In this document: one piece after another, positions 1 through 12,200 of the stretch
Layout: the number at the start of each line of letters is the position of its first letter
Position numbering within the stretch: the stretch's first letter is position 1
Source: Asterella californica
Taxonomy: Eukaryota; Streptophyta; Marchantiopsida; Marchantiales; Aytoniaceae
Length of the DNA: 64,000 bases
Direction of reading: 5' to 3'
Assembly (NCBI GenBank): GCA_036924285.1
Contig: JAYKYS010000008.1
Location: 16,353,001-16,417,000 of the forward strand
Translations under genes and position numbers: made by a program
The notes under the pieces: model-generated
The model's input: the letters and a program-made list of their open reading frames with translations, nothing else
The model's database searches: none
Told to the model about the DNA's origin: nothing

Positions 1-805
1 GTAGAGAGCACACAGAATCCAAAACTAGGTTAAAAGTTAGGTGTAACGTAGATCAGGGAATCGGACATTCGCTGGCACAGAAAACTCGCCAGAACTAGGC
101 TGAGGGTCGAATGATCATCCTCTATTCCCCGTAAAAGGTGATTCTGTGAGTGAAACCTCCCAACTCTTTCACAATTATCTCACCACCATAAGCTCCATTT
201 TTACTCTATATGCAGACACTCCCTAAGGAAGGTGAGGATGACAGCAACCTCAGTGCTTCAGTCGAGGGAGTAAAGGACTGCCGCGATCGGGGTACTTTTG
301 GAAGCGTCACCAGTCGTGGTTAGCTATACAGCAGAGGATAACTAAGAATTTCTCTGCGCTACTGTCCTAGAGCTGGTGAACAGTGAATGTCCGTGTACGA
401 GACATAAACCGACTTCTCAGCAGCACACAAACATAATTGCGTCCCATGATTAACTGATCACAGCCCCGCACATGAACATGAATGAAAACCTGGAGCAAAG
501 AGCCTGATTTTCTTTACTATATCTCTGGACACAAAACTGCAATTTAGTAAACAAAGTACAATGACGTCATTGACATCTCTTGCAGTGAGCTGAAGGGTAC
601 CGTGACCCCGGCGACGATTTGCGTCATGATTCAACTCGAGTACGAGCACATCCAAACAACTCACCATCACCCACCTCCGGCATATTTTACAGACGAAACC
701 AAACCGTGAGCCTTCTGGCGTATGTACACTAGCGCACCCCTGCCCATAGGGAGAAATTTCTCCGTGGGTAACAGCGGGGCGGTGTTTTCAAATAAACCCT
801 AGACC
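1..805. other. Intergenic DNA downstream of the ATL gene
   Basis: No coding region, RNA gene or repeat is recognisable here. Base composition is balanced and unlike the AT-rich repeats further right. The part next to position 806 should contain the 3' UTR and polyadenylation region of the minus-strand ATL gene, but I see no decisive signal. Confidence 0.5.
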
Positions 806-1345
806 TCAACCATGTGGCCGATTCTGCAGTGGGTGTCGAGCCAAAGGAATCAGTTCAGAGAGGGGAGTAGATATCGGGGTTATCTGAGGAGTTGGAAGCG
901 GAGAGCTGCGACACATGGGACACGAGGCGTGAAGTCGTAACCATGCGTCGATACATGGGGCGTGAAAAACGTGATGGCAGTCCGGTAGCATTCTCAGCAC
1001 TTCCTCATTCCTGTAATCTGCGAGACAAATTGAGCAGGCAGTGTCTTGAGGACCATGCGGCAACGGATCATTTGAACAATATATCAGTTTCGGGTAGGAT
1101 TCTAGAGTAGCCTGATCCAGGCCGGTCATCGATGACCAGTCTGTCCTGTTTACATCTTCACCTGCTTGCTGTGGTGAAACAGCAGTAGTACTATTCTGCT
1201 GCCCGCGCCCATGCACTCGCACACAAACGTACGAAGCCAGCATTATCGTAGACACCAACACTAATATGCCAACGGCTATAGCAATCCCGTACCCTAAGCC
1301 CACTCGGCTCATATTTGCAGTGAAAGCCGTCGTATTTGTACTCAT
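806..1345 (-). CDS. ATL-family RING-H2 E3 ubiquitin ligase, membrane anchored
   Basis: The 179-residue protein has ATL architecture. A short N-terminus is followed by one hydrophobic membrane segment (about residues 16-44), a Gly-Leu-Asp (GLD) motif at 75-77, and a canonical RING-H2 finger. The zinc ligands are C104, C107, C123, H125, H128, C131, C142 and C145, with exact spacing C-X2-C-X15-C-X-H-X2-H-X2-C-X10-C-X2-C. A short proline-rich tail follows. ATL proteins recruit ubiquitin-charged E2 enzymes and ubiquitinate targets at endomembranes or the plasma membrane, often in stress or defence signalling; the target cannot be read from sequence. The length and lack of introns are usual for the family. 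The ATG at 1345 starts just before the membrane segment and ends in TGA. It is the only intact host-type gene in the window, with no operon-like neighbour. Identity as an ATL is strong; the subfamily is not assigned. Confidence 0.93.
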   Translation of the reverse strand: MSTNTTAFTANMSRVGLGYGIAIAVGILVLVSTIMLASYVCVRVHGRGQQNSTTAVSPQQAGEDVNRTDWSSMTGLDQATLESYPKLIYCSNDPLPHGPQDTACSICLADYRNEEVLRMLPDCHHVFHAPCIDAWLRLHASCPMCRSSPLPTPQITPISTPLSELIPLARHPLQNRPHG

Positions 1346-3800
1346 CCTTGCTTTCTATCATTCCAGTCGCACACCAGACGAAATGTACAACCCTTCAGCT
1401 ACTGCACCCTGACTTGGCTCAGCTCAGCTCCAACTCAGGCTTTGTAAGTGGGTCCACTTTGTACCCTGTCACTGTCGCCTTGTTCAGCCCTGTACGATTC
1501 AGTACTACTGAAGAGCGGCATTTTCCTGTCGTCATTCCTTCCTCGAAGTAGAAGTTCCGATAGTTGACAAAGACCTAAAACCCTAACAAGCCAATCCAGT
1601 CCAAAAAGCCACTGCTGCGATGCGTTCCGCCATGACAAACCACAGATTCTGCTTAACGTATACTTTAATGTATCCAAACAGGTGTTTGCATTCGACAGAT
1701 CCTCCTGCTACTGGTGCTCCGAACACCCTCCACGATTTCCCTTCTCCACCTTTAGTACGATGGTTTCTTCATAGGGCACTGATTACCTGGCGGACAACAT
1801 GAGTTTCAACTTCAGTAATAGGAGAACAATAGACGCGAAGGTTTGTGCACTACGAGGGGCGAAAAGAGCGCATTCCTGGGTCAGCTGGAATGGAACGACG
1901 GACTGAAATCACAAGCAAACTCCCAGGCCACCACCGCCCAACGAAGGAAATAGGACGCAAAAAACCTCCACCAGACGACAACCATACTGGTGGTGAGTCG
2001 CTCGATAATAATGATCCGTCAACAACCAAGTATGAACATACTCCAGAAAGTTTTCTCTCTTAAACAACAATCATTTGAGTAATGCACCACAACACTCGCT
2101 CGCAGCAGGAACGGTGTAGGAAGAAAGAAGAGGACTGACGTTTGAGTCAAAAAAGTTCGCGCATTAAACTCTCGGGTTCATGGGACATCTATATACACTG
2201 AAGAGGTCCAAACCACGTGTGGACCGAATAGCGGCGACTGGATCGGAGTGGACAAAATCGAAGCTTTCGGCGATAAAAGCTAGCCACAATATTTTGGTCT
2301 AAGGCAGTATCAATGATCGACTGCATCACCGGGTGATTCCTAAAGGAAAATGTCTAAACCAGAAACGAGACCTGTGACTTTCTGGAGCTCTGAACCCTCG
2401 GGAGGGAAACACAGGGTTTGAGCTCGACGTTGGATAGGATCAAAAGCGCGAAATGGAGTTCGCACAAGCTGAGCTCTAAGTAAGAGATAAGTAACAGGAA
2501 AGTGAAAGTCCGAACGAGCCCACTTAAAGCTTCACCACATTAACGATGAGCGCAACCACTACCTGTTAACGCGAGCCGGGGAGAAAATGAAACGCAAGAC
2601 GCAAAATAATTCACCCTGCGCGGACAACAGAAGCACCACAACCGCTGCGAAGTCACGGACACGCACGCGCGATGAAGTCTGGCCGCTCGAGCTCAAATCT
2701 CCTTCTCGCGTTAAAGCGAATGAGTCGGTCTTCAGTCTCTCTACGACAAAAGGAATTACCAAACCACGAAATTCAACAAACAAGCATACAAACAGAAGCG
2801 CACAGTCTTAACAATCAAACAGTGCAATATACACTTCACCAACCCCGACTCAACCCAAACAAACACACGAACAGGCGAACAAAGCATTCCCTCGTTGAGA
2901 GCTCAAAATAAAATCGCCCATAAAAATAGAAAGACTGAACGGCGAAGTGATCAGTCCAAGGGCGAAAGAGGGAGAGAACAAAGCAAGAAAGCTTACGACA
3001 CGGCAAAAGCAAGACGAAGATATACAGCAGACCCGGCCCCAGACGCGGATCGATCGAGATGAAATGGAACTCGAAAGAACAAAATAGAAACCCTCGAATC
3101 AGAATCAACAAACCAAGCAATCAATGAAATCACGAACACCGACGCCCACTACACACTCACTAGTTAGAAGCTTTAAAACTCGACCTTCGCCACGACCGGA
3201 AAAACAAAAAAGTTCCGACCTTCTTCCGTCTGTCCCGGGATGAATTGAAGGGGAAGCTCGCTCGGCAAGCTCTGAATCGAACTGAATGCGCGCTGCCACG
3301 GACAGACAGACAACCAGCCAGCCAGCGCAGGCACAACCCGCATCGGCATTCAGGCTTAAGCCAATCAAGGGAAGGGCAGCGTGGAATAAGTCACATGAGA
3401 CTCGGCGCCTTCTCCGACTGCATCCACTCTCTACAGTAGCAGGCCTCTACTACGGTAAAACCATTGTAAGACAGTTCCTTTACCGCAGAAGCGGTCCTGT
3501 AGTACGAGCGTCACTGCGTTAAGATGGGATGAATTATCGAATGAATCGACGGCATTCGATCTGTTACGGCCGCCGACGAGGAATCGACTGATTGCATCTT
3601 CTGCTTGTCTTGTCGTCGCCGTGATATGAGCCGTGTCCTTGCCGGGATCTCGCTGAGAATATCCGTCCACCAGCCGGTTGCTCAAGACAAATTAATTAAT
3701 TTCCGTTCCGTAGCTTGTATTGCGAGTTTCGATATGCCGGACTTTAAGTACTGTGGTTGTCCGCCTAGGGTTCGTTCTAATATACTTCTTCAGCTTTCAC
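1346..3800. other. Upstream region of the ATL gene, no recognisable gene
   Basis: The stretch should hold the promoter and 5' UTR of the minus-strand ATL gene. Several open frames of 60-95 codons occur on both strands between 2550 and 3700, but they overlap one another, are low-complexity and match no family I recognise. I treat them as chance frames. Confidence 0.4.
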
Positions 3801-3809
3801 TCGAAAAGA

Positions 3810-3885
3810 ATACTAGGGGAGTTCGAACCCACAACTTACTGTCGTCCAATATGCTTGACACCTATTCTGCAATGACACCGTCCTG
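3810..3885 (-). other. tRNA-like sequence (possible tRNA-derived SINE head or tRNA pseudogene)
   Basis: On the minus strand a near-perfect A box (rc of 3861-3872, TTGCAGAATAGG) is followed 43 nt later by a B-box-like GGTTCGAACTCC (rc of 3818-3829), close to the spacing in tRNA genes. I could not fold a convincing anticodon stem or match a tRNA type, so a functional tRNA is unlikely. A SINE head or pseudogene fits better. Confidence 0.25.
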
Positions 3886-4180
3886 CACTTACTCGGTCAC
3901 TAATATTGATTCATGTTATTATGAGCTATAAACTTTAGATAATTTAATGATGTCATGGCAACGAATAGTTTTTGGTACCGATATAGTCGGCTAGGTTGAC
4001 GGTTAGAGGAGTGAGGACAAATACAAGGTTGTTGATTTACAGACCGTTCTTGTCAATGGCAGGGGAGTAGTCTAGACTCTAATCTCAAATTGCTCAGATG
4101 AGTCCGAGAATCGACGTTCTCAAGTTCTCAATGGTGATCGAGCATGCTTATTTATTTTGATGGAAGAGGGCTGCAACCTT

Positions 4181-4218
4181 AATTTATTTCTTAACCCTAT
4201 TAGGTTAGATAATAAATC
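4181..4218. repeat. AT-rich hairpin, copy 1 of a three-copy family
   Basis: The arms ATTTATT..TTAACC and GGTTAG..AATAAAT form an imperfect stem. The same hairpin occurs near 15504 and 58682. A GAGCATGC motif lies about 40 bp upstream here and also precedes the 58682 copy. Confidence 0.4.
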
Positions 4219-4919
4219 AATATATTTATTAATGATTCGATTTAGTGCAGCACTTTTTCGCACTTGTACCCTCTGGAGCGCAAAGTCTCATACGTCACTT
4301 ATGGGTTTTCTAACAAGGTTTCCAACGTTCTTGGAACAACTAATAATTAACATTTAATATATTATTTTGATTTTGATTTTACTTATTCTATAATATTTTC
4401 ATAATACTTATACTATTTCTGATATCTTAAAGAGAGCAGAAGTACCGAAGTTGATCGAGCATACTTATTTTGACAATTTTGCAAGTTCTTAGTCTAGTCT
4501 TTTAATTCTACCACCGTCTTTTGATTTGATGGGGTTGTGGATGCGTTGTACATGTTGTGTCGAGGCATTTGGTTATGGTGGTGGCTATCATAATGTATCT
4601 AATCTTATGTGAGGGTTGTGTGGACACTGTCAGCTTATTAAGTCTATCTAGACTCAGGAATCTCTTGTACAATTTGAATTCAAACAATGTGGCTGAATCT
4701 GTTATTATAATCACTCTATTGTTATCTAAAATAAATTTTACAAATCCATGATAAAATAAATATACATATAATCCATGATAAAATATAAAATACATATAAT
4801 GCACCTGCACATAGTAAAGTCATGGTGTGCATATCGGTGTAAGTTAAAAATCAAGGTATAGTGTTATGAAATTAAAGCTCGTGATGTTAGAAGTTACAAA
4901 GACAAGATAAGAAATTTTT

Positions 4920-5440
4920 TTCTATCTAACTCGTTTCGAAGCCTGACATAAGGGAGCATGTGAAATGTCTAGCAAGATTTTTGGAAAAAAGTAGAAGACA
5001 TTTTCACAAGCGTTGATGGAGGAATATTTCTTAGAAAACTTTGATCGAGTAACAAAGAAATTTCTTGGGATGGATCAACTGACCTAACAAAGGTTTACAA
5101 CATACATAGCTGTTAACAGAGTTTGAGAGACAATTCTCTCAACTATCTTGAGTGAAGAAGCTGACCTTGGAGACCTACAAGATGAAATTGTTTCTTCAAG
5201 CTTTTGATGAAACATGGCAAGAGCGATTGGAACTACTTGTGAAAGATGGGAAGGAAGAAGAAGAGTTGATAAAAATTGAGAGGTTGTTCAAGAAGCGATT
5301 GCACTTCTTGCTGAAAAGGAACGTACAAAGGAACGACTTACAAAGACAACCCCAGTTCTAATGACTACCACACCAGTTTTGGTAGTACTCGAGAATTGTG
5401 ATCATAGAAAAAAAAGATGCAACTATCTAGGACCTACGGT
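4920..5440 (+). pseudogene. Family X gag fragment, plus strand
   Basis: The decayed reading frame matches the gag of the X element at 59.2-60.8 kb, but on the opposite strand. Shared blocks include EHVK near 4953, the run LTLETYK..LFLQA, and a WQERLELL block within 5152-5361. There are many stops and frameshifts. It corresponds to the capsid half of Gag, which assembles retrotransposon particles. It is non-functional. The neighbouring segment carries the next part of the same gene inverted, so this locus was rearranged after insertion. Confidence 0.6.
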
Positions 5441-5559
5441 AAGAGATGCAAGATCTACGAGATAATGTTACTAGGTTGGATAAGGGATAATCTACTAAGG
5501 TAGAGCTTGTATCTAACTAACGTGGGTACAACAGTGTACGTGGTATGATGATACTGATT

Positions 5560-6215
5560 ATTAATGGAAAGATGCTTGATGATATCAATGTTGGCATCAT
5601 GGACCTCCCATGTGGTTGCATCCAGAACCTTCCGTGCAATGAATCCAACTTTCACATTTTAAATATGTTCCTCCCAACCTCTCTTAACATCCATCTCCAT
5701 CTCAATATCTTGTTGTTGTTTGCACTCAATCAGTTCATCCATGTGGATTGTTTGTCCTTCAACAATCTCTTCTGGTTATGAAGGATCGTCCTCCATTGTC
5801 AGATATGGAAGAATAGTTTCATGCTGAACTTTCTCTTCTCAAGTTTGTTTTTCGAAAGAAATCTCTTATCTTACATCCTCTAGTTCCTTCTGCTCTTTCT
5901 ACATCGAGGATGCAACGTCCAACTTGAGCTCGTCTAGATTTATGTGCTCGTCAAGACTTATGTGCTCGTCAAAATCATCTTTTTCAAGATCATGTTCAAT
6001 CTCTTTCATCCTAGCATCATAGCTTGCAGCTTCGGTAGCTACAACAGCTTACGTTGCAAAGTAGTCTTCAACTAGTTTCTGCATCCCTCTTTTATCAACG
6101 TTGGCTTGAAAGAGAGTACCTTTACTTCTGAATGCAATCTGCTCATCTTCCCAAGTAATAATCTTTGGTTGCAAATACTTTGCAAAGTCCTTGAAGGAGA
6201 GTTGACAGACGCTCT
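5560..6215 (-). pseudogene. Family X gag fragment, inverted
   Basis: The sequence aligns by eye with 59.29-59.90 kb in the same (minus-coding) orientation. Shared stretches cover the last third of the gag-like frame, including blocks around 5620-5700 and 6080-6180. No long frame is open. It sits head to head with the plus-strand gag fragment at 4920-5440, so the two halves of one gene face opposite ways. An inversion or two separate insertions would explain this. Confidence 0.55.
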
Positions 6216-6239
6216 CGAGGCTACATATATAAGATAATG

Positions 6240-6540
6240 GACACAGACGGCCTACATGGAGGAAAAAACCATTGCTAAAGGTGATTAGAGTTGGGACGAT
6301 GATGCTTGGGAGGTTGTACAGATTTTGAGAAGAAAAGACACAAGGGAGGATGATGTTTGGGAGAATATCATTGTACAGCGGAATAATTGTGATTTGCAGT
6401 TGAGGATTTTGGTTGTAGAAACATACTCTTTTTCAGTAAAACTAAAAACTAAAAAGAAGAATTGATACAAGAGATGACAATATGATGGTTTGAGGTATGT
6501 ATTGGTTTGAGGTTGAGGGTTACAATCATGGTACATGGTG
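6240..6540 (+). pseudogene. Family X distal gag-region fragment
   Basis: Around 6293-6400 the plus strand encodes a DDAWEVVQIL-like block followed by a second DDVWE block. The corresponding sequence lies at 59.09-59.22 kb on the minus strand (DDAWEF, DDPWEVV). It is a short decayed piece of the X internal region. It returns to plus orientation after the inverted piece at 5560-6215. Confidence 0.45.
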
Positions 6541-6654
6541 ATGATTGGAATGAAGGGTGGTGTCTACAACGACAATGAGGTTCAAGTAGATGAATGAGAG
6601 GTAGTCATGATGTTCAAGTGGATAGATAAAAGATAGACATATTTCTAAGGTACG

Positions 6655-7470
6655 ATAGTACTGACCAAGCTCTTCGTTCTTGATGTCACTGCAATAAGAG
6701 AGTCTTCATCTACACATAAGAGAAGACAATACATAGATTGGATTTTTGTTGAGCATGGCGAGAGATATTGAGTCGCAAGGGCTCAATTTATGTAAGATTT
6801 TTGCTTCTTACGACCAAATTTCTCATCATTCAATTCCGTTTTGCGAGTGTATGTGATTTTAAGCTATAGGGAGGAGATTTTGGAAGTTAAATCACTTACG
6901 ACAAAAAATTAGAGATATTTATATTATCGAGAATCGAATTTGAAGGTTCTTGGAGTCAATGGAATCATGAAAGAAGAACCTATCGATATCTAAAGACCAT
7001 TTGACGAAAAGATATAGTTCTCAAATAGACCTTCTTCGATTCTTCCGTTATTGTTTTCGTCTTTTTAGACTCGTTAGAGTTCCACTTGGTTATGTGTGGC
7101 TTGTGGTAGCTAGTTTTAGCTAAGGGCTTGTACATGGATGTTGGTTTGGATCAGGGTTTGATGATACTGTAACAAAGCTTTTGTTAGCAAAAGAGTGTTT
7201 TCTTGTTTTGAGCTATGCTTCTGTAGTTTGGCTCTAGGTTGAGGTTCAGAAATTTGCTTCAAGAGGTTGGATGCAGATTACAGACCACTAAGGTATGTTT
7301 ATCAGTTTTGTGTCCATAAAGAAGAGCCATAGTGTATATAAAATAGGGTTGAAATATCTTGTGAAGCTTTTTATTGTTGTTGTTTTTCTCTCTCGTCTTT
7401 GTTCAACACACGATATCTCCGTATTAAGAACCTCACTTTTTTCTGGACAACCTTCACACGAAATTTGATA
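6655..7470 (+). repeat. Family X LTR fragment (truncated at its 5' side)
   Basis: The sequence matches the reverse complement of the X LTR at 61.0-61.9 kb. Landmarks are the gaccaagctcttcgttctt block near 6661, the block at 6700-6740 and the terminal aaatttgata at 7461-7470 (eroded end of the LTR). Orientation is plus-coding. The first kilobase or so of the LTR is missing. Confidence 0.65.
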
Positions 7471-7516
7471 CGATACCATGGAATGGTAGAAGCTGACATA
7501 TGTATCCATATGTCAT

Positions 7517-7600
7517 ATGACATGGCATTTTGACTTGCTGAAAGGCTTGGAGTACGTCAAGGGTGCGGTCAAGATGAGCTAAGTTAACAAAAGATGTGGC
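7517..7600 (+). repeat. Dispersed repeat, inverted match to 33240-33330
   Basis: The motif atgacatggcattttgactt and the downstream gggtgcggtcaagat recur in reverse complement at 33.24-33.33 kb, next to element A. The nature of the repeat is unknown. Confidence 0.5.
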
Positions 7601-7899
7601 CAAGTGAATTTCTATCTTGCTAGAGATGGTTGTCAGAGTTTGAGGTTTTAAGACTGAAGAATTGTTCTCTCAATCAAGACAAAATCCTTCGATCACCATC
7701 AAGACAAAATCCGTCGATCAAGACAACAACATAGAATCTTGAACTTTAAAACCCTTGTAAAGATTTTTAGTTGAATTCGCACCTTCTTCCCTAACCTAAA
7801 AAAGCAAACCGGTCCTAAAACATAAGTATACGTAATTTTGTATTATTCAGTTCTTAGTTTTCATTAGTTATATCCGAGATGATTGGTAACCAGTCACAA

Positions 7900-9660
7900 C
7901 ATTATCATAATATGTGTTTTTCTGTCTAAGAATACACTGCGTGTAAGGCTGTGTAGAGATATGTGGTTGGAACAGTTCGACTCTAGATCTTGATCTTTCA
8001 ACCCGAGTGCTTCCAACTATATCTATTACGATCGAAAGATGTTCTAGTATCTCTCAACCAGATTTCGTATCCAAGTTTATAAGCTAATCAAGTCCCAATG
8101 TAACTTATCGAACACCTTGGTCTCTTAAACATTTCTAGCAAGATAAAGCATACACGCCTCAAGGCAATATTCAGTTCACACATAACACCAACGGTGGCGG
8201 TACTTGACAGCTTCGAAACCCAAACATCGGCCTTTGATTCACCACGACCCCTTCCTCCGTTGCCACATAGAGTTGAAATCAGTCCCCACACCTTCACAAT
8301 GTCGATTTGTATGCTGGTATGGTAGTCTCAACAGCAACTCCTCCCAATTTGCTCGAAAAGAACAAAATATGACAATAGTTTTTATTCAAACTCAAATCCG
8401 CTAATAACAGAAGCTTCTCCGAACTTTGAGACCTCTGTTCTCTTACAATGTTCGACCAATGATGATAAAACTTCACACGAAGCTTTATTGGACCCTTCAC
8501 TCATACCCTAAATAATTTTCAGGTCAAAACCTCAATCCAACTCTCAGCTATGGACCAAATCTTAATCTGTGCTAACTTTAGAGCTTTACAGACCCATGTA
8601 TGTTTGATCGAAGACCCTGAACAATCTATTCGATCATTCCTGATGAAACTTTCTAAATATCTTACTGATAAGGCATCCCTCAATCTTGGAAAGTTTCACT
8701 CAGAAATTCGATCCAGAACTCGAGCAACAACTAATCTCTCTTGACTGTCACTGTTCGCAACATTCGTCTCATCACGTCTGCACTCTTCAACTTCAATCGC
8801 ACTGTTGACAGACCAAAATAATAAGGAATTGACTGAACTTGATATCAAAACGACCAACCTCCCATCAGCTCTCCAATCCAACTCACATATCCTTAAAAAT
8901 CTTCACAAATCTCTCGAAACTACTAGAAACGTCACAATGAGTACGGATCTCCCCCCCTCCATTCAATCGGCCATAATGTCTTCAATCTTTCATTAAATCG
9001 ATCGAGTCTTCAGTCCAAACTGTAGTCTCGATCGAGTGCTTTCCAACCATATCCTTCATCGCTCGAATGGACCTCTAGAGCCTCCAGAAATCATAGAAAA
9101 TGTCACGGGGGGTCACAAGAACACCATTTGTCCAGAAGTAGACCAATAAGAGCAAAAAGAGGTTTGATTTTTGTCTTTTCTTCATCCAACCTTTTCTCCT
9201 AGAATGATTTTTAACACCCAAGGAGACACAAAGCACCGATAAGACTAGACGAACCCAAAAAATCCCTGAGACATGTTGAAGGACTCTCTGCGGAACGTAA
9301 ATACACAGAAGCGCTCAACTAGAACGAAATAATAGAGTCACCGATCAATACAAAGTCAATATTACAACCTAAAAATGATCTATAATGAAAGATACGACAA
9401 AAGAAAACGGTGAAGCTATCACTTGTTTGAAATAATGTTCCTCGAAGTTCTTTGCGATCCATGCCCCATGATTGATCTTTAACCTACAGTGACATCAGAT
9501 ATCGACCTAGACGTTGAAAAGAACGTTGGATGGATAGTTGAGATACATTCTTCGTCACAACAAGACGTACACCGTCAGATCCCAAGTCTCTTCGTATGTA
9601 GCAATCGGAAGCATTATCGGAAGCTGTAAATCCATCACCCTCCTCATGAACTCGTCACCA
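7900..9660 (-). repeat. Decayed family Y LTR with remnant internal reading frame
   Basis: The sequence resembles the solo Y LTR at 33.59-35.93 kb in the same orientation, in its left edge (7905-7960), in middle blocks around 8980-9240 and in its coding end (9400-9650). Translated on the minus strand, 9420-9650 gives blocks matching the Y frame at 35.2-35.65 kb, including an LTVYVLL block before an in-frame TGA at 9555-9557. Both ends are eroded. Short open frames between 8.1 and 9.0 kb lie within this LTR and look accidental. Confidence 0.55.
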
Positions 9661-9797
9661 AAACACGAAATAAATCATTGTCGAAAATGATCACGGTGGA
9701 TGCAATGAAGCTCGATGCGAAACGGTATCATGTCGGATTTTGCGTGAAGGACCTCTTATCCCAAGTTCAAACACACAAGAAATCTCCATCTTGAACC

Positions 9798-9814
9798 TTC
9801 ACGTCGAGTTCATC
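9798..9814 (-). other. Primer-binding-site-like motif of family X
   Basis: On the plus strand, ttcacgtcgagttcatc resembles ttcacgtcgagttcacca, found just outside the LTRs of the T element (44350, 51665) and the other X element (60973). The final CCA complement is eroded here. The tRNA concerned is not identified. Confidence 0.5.
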
Positions 9815-9822
9815 ATTGTATC

Positions 9823-10520
9823 TTATCAGATTTTGCATAAAAGTTGTCTAGGAAAATGTGAAGTTCTTGGATGTGGACCTATCGTGTGCTGAACAAAAGT
9901 GAGAGAGAAAAACAACCACGAGACCAAGCTTCGTAAGATATTTCAATCCTCACTTTATATACACTTCCTCTTTCTCTATAGACACAAAACTGATAAACAG
10001 ACTTGAGTGGTATGTAGTCTACACCCAACCTCTTGAAACAAGTCTTGGAACCTCAACCTAGATCTAAATTACCGAAGCATAGCAAGAGAAACACCTATTT
10101 GCTAACAAGAGCTTTGCAACAATATCACACGATTGAAACCTTAATATAACTAACATCCATGTACAAATCCTTGCTAAAACTAGCTATCACAAGCCACACA
10201 TAACCAAGTGGAACTCGAACGAGTCCAAAAAGATCAAAACCGTAACGAAAGATACGGTTCTCAAATATGTCTATTAATAAGACATATTTGAGAATTTTTT
10301 CTTTTCGTCAAACAGTCTTCAGATATCGACATGATCTTCTTTCCTGATTTTGTTGGCTCCAAGAACTTTCAATTTGACTCTTGATAACCGATATATCTCT
10401 GATTTTTCATCGCATGTGACCAAACTTTCAAAACCTTATCTTTACTACTTAAACCACGTACATCTGCAAAATAGAATGCTTGATGGACTTTTCAGAAAAA
10501 TGAAATGGTCTATTGGAGAG
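9823..10520 (-). repeat. Family X LTR fragment, minus orientation
   Basis: From the eroded terminus (ttatcagattttgcataaaag) the sequence follows the X LTR at 61000 onward to about 10520, including the regions equivalent to 61100-61450 and 61500-61660. The distal half of the LTR is missing. The primer-site motif lies immediately to its left, as expected for a 5' LTR of a minus-strand element. Confidence 0.65.
10258..10294. repeat. Perfect 15-bp inverted repeat, 7-nt loop
   Basis: ttctcaaatatgtct (10258-10272) pairs exactly with agacatatttgagaa (10280-10294). The other X LTR copies lack this hairpin, so it arose locally. Confidence 0.6.
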
Positions 10521-10539
10521 TCATTATCGACTTTTGAAC

Positions 10540-11376
10540 TTGTTTTCTAAATTAAATAATGGAATTTTGAGAAGAGACATTTCGACTCTGAAATAACACA
10601 ACTGTAGAATCTTTAGTTCTATATTAATTTTTGGAATTTCTGAAATAAGTGTAACAATTGAATGCTTCACTACAAAATATACATTGTCAAGAATAAAACC
10701 CTCTTTGATACTTAATTTTGGAGTAAAGTTTATAAAAATCCAATCATGTACTATGTACAAACAAATATATCTGATTAAGTAATGAACATACACCAACTCG
10801 AGAGATTAATGTGTATAATAATTCAAGAAATAAACAAGATACAACATTGCATTAGTATATAAATGAGCAATTGAATACTTAATATGATAATGAGATTTAA
10901 CATCTAAAAATTCAAATAAAATAATAGAATAATAGTTATAAAATTAAAATTCAACATTATTATAAAGAGTAAAATTAACAAAATAGTTTTGAATCATTTT
11001 ATACTACACAACAATATTTTCAATATTGTTCAATATTTCAATTTCAATATTCAATATTTTCATCCACACCTCTCTCTAACGTAATAAGTGCTATGTCTCT
11101 GACTCTTTCATGGATGTTCATCTTGAAAGATGATTTACTCCTTAACTTCCATGAATGCACGAATTCATTTGCTTCCATCCAATTTCCACCATCAGCATAA
11201 TTTAGATTTTTCTCTCACTCGTAAGTTTTCAGTAGATAATTTCCATATCTATGAACATCGCTTGCATTAGAAGAATGATGTTTAAGACAACAACATTCCA
11301 CTAGCACTTTATTCAAGTATGATGACCCATCTGTTCAATCCACACTTATCATAGTCTTGAACAACCATAAACAATC
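10540..11376. other. AT-rich DNA without recognisable content
   Basis: The stretch is strongly AT-rich, especially 10800-11060, with many stops in all frames. No family is recognised. Confidence 0.5.
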
Positions 11377-12200
11377 TTATACAACAAAATCAGAAGATGG
11401 ACGGATGAGCACCATGAGACCCTCCTTGTTATCCAGAAGAGGTACACATTTATGACGCTCTCTTGTACCTTTGTTCCCAACAAATGTTTCATCTCTCTCA
11501 GCAATCTCTTCTTCCACCTCTTGACGTAAGAGATAATCTTCTGTATTTAATTCTGCTGAGACTTCCATGTTGAGAGGTCTTTATCCTGTATCCAGATTTG
11601 TTGAAGATCAGAATATATCCTTCAATGGTAACTTTTCATTTGTATCCCAACCGGTCTCAAACAATGCACACATCTTCTCACAATAAGCAATCAAGAGATT
11701 ATCAACTTGATAACTCTTGTCATCCTTGTTGCTCTTGCTTTGATATGCCTCAAGTATTTGATGTAACTCTTGAGATAACTTGTTATCTCTATGGTTTATG
11801 ATTAGAGGTCACATGCTGATAAGAAGGAGGAGGTGTGATTGAAAAATCAGTCTTAGATTTGTGATTTACTCTTTTCCAAATGGAATGTTCATATGTTGGG
11901 AGCCATGGACCATCATATACACTTTGGTATTGATAGATCGGAATATTATCTCGCATGGGAACTTGAAAAGCAACAGGGGCATATTGTCTTGTGATTCTCT
12001 CTACATGATCTTGGACATGCGCTTTGTAATCAACCACTTCTTGGATGAAACATGTTTGTGTGACAAGTTTCTATGTAACACGGAGAAGAAAGCATCCACG
12101 TCTTCATGAGTATGACCTACTATCGAGAAAGACATGATGATTATCTTAAACACATCTTGATCCACTAACTCGATGACGAAAGCCATCATAACTCAATTCT
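11377..12200 (-). pseudogene. DUF7869-like (transposase-like) gene relic, C-terminal half
   Basis: On the minus strand the frame ending at 12001 encodes the hallmark VGHTHEDVDAFFSVLHRNL (about 12060-12117). After a frameshift, a 12037-11789 frame continues, and a third segment at 11568-11377 ends in a CVPLLDNKEGLMVLI block. I recognise the order GHTHED..FFS, then a C-terminal PLLDNKEG..VLI block, from DUF7869-type proteins of plants, algae and invertebrates, which resemble transposases. At least two frameshifts separate the pieces. The N-terminal part of the same kind of protein lies next door on the opposite strand. Family assignment is from memory of conserved motifs. Confidence 0.6.

Noticed and set aside
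2559..3685. Several 70-95-codon frames on both strands upstream of the ATL gene
   Set aside because: They overlap, are low in complexity and match no known family. They look like chance frames in sequence with few stops.
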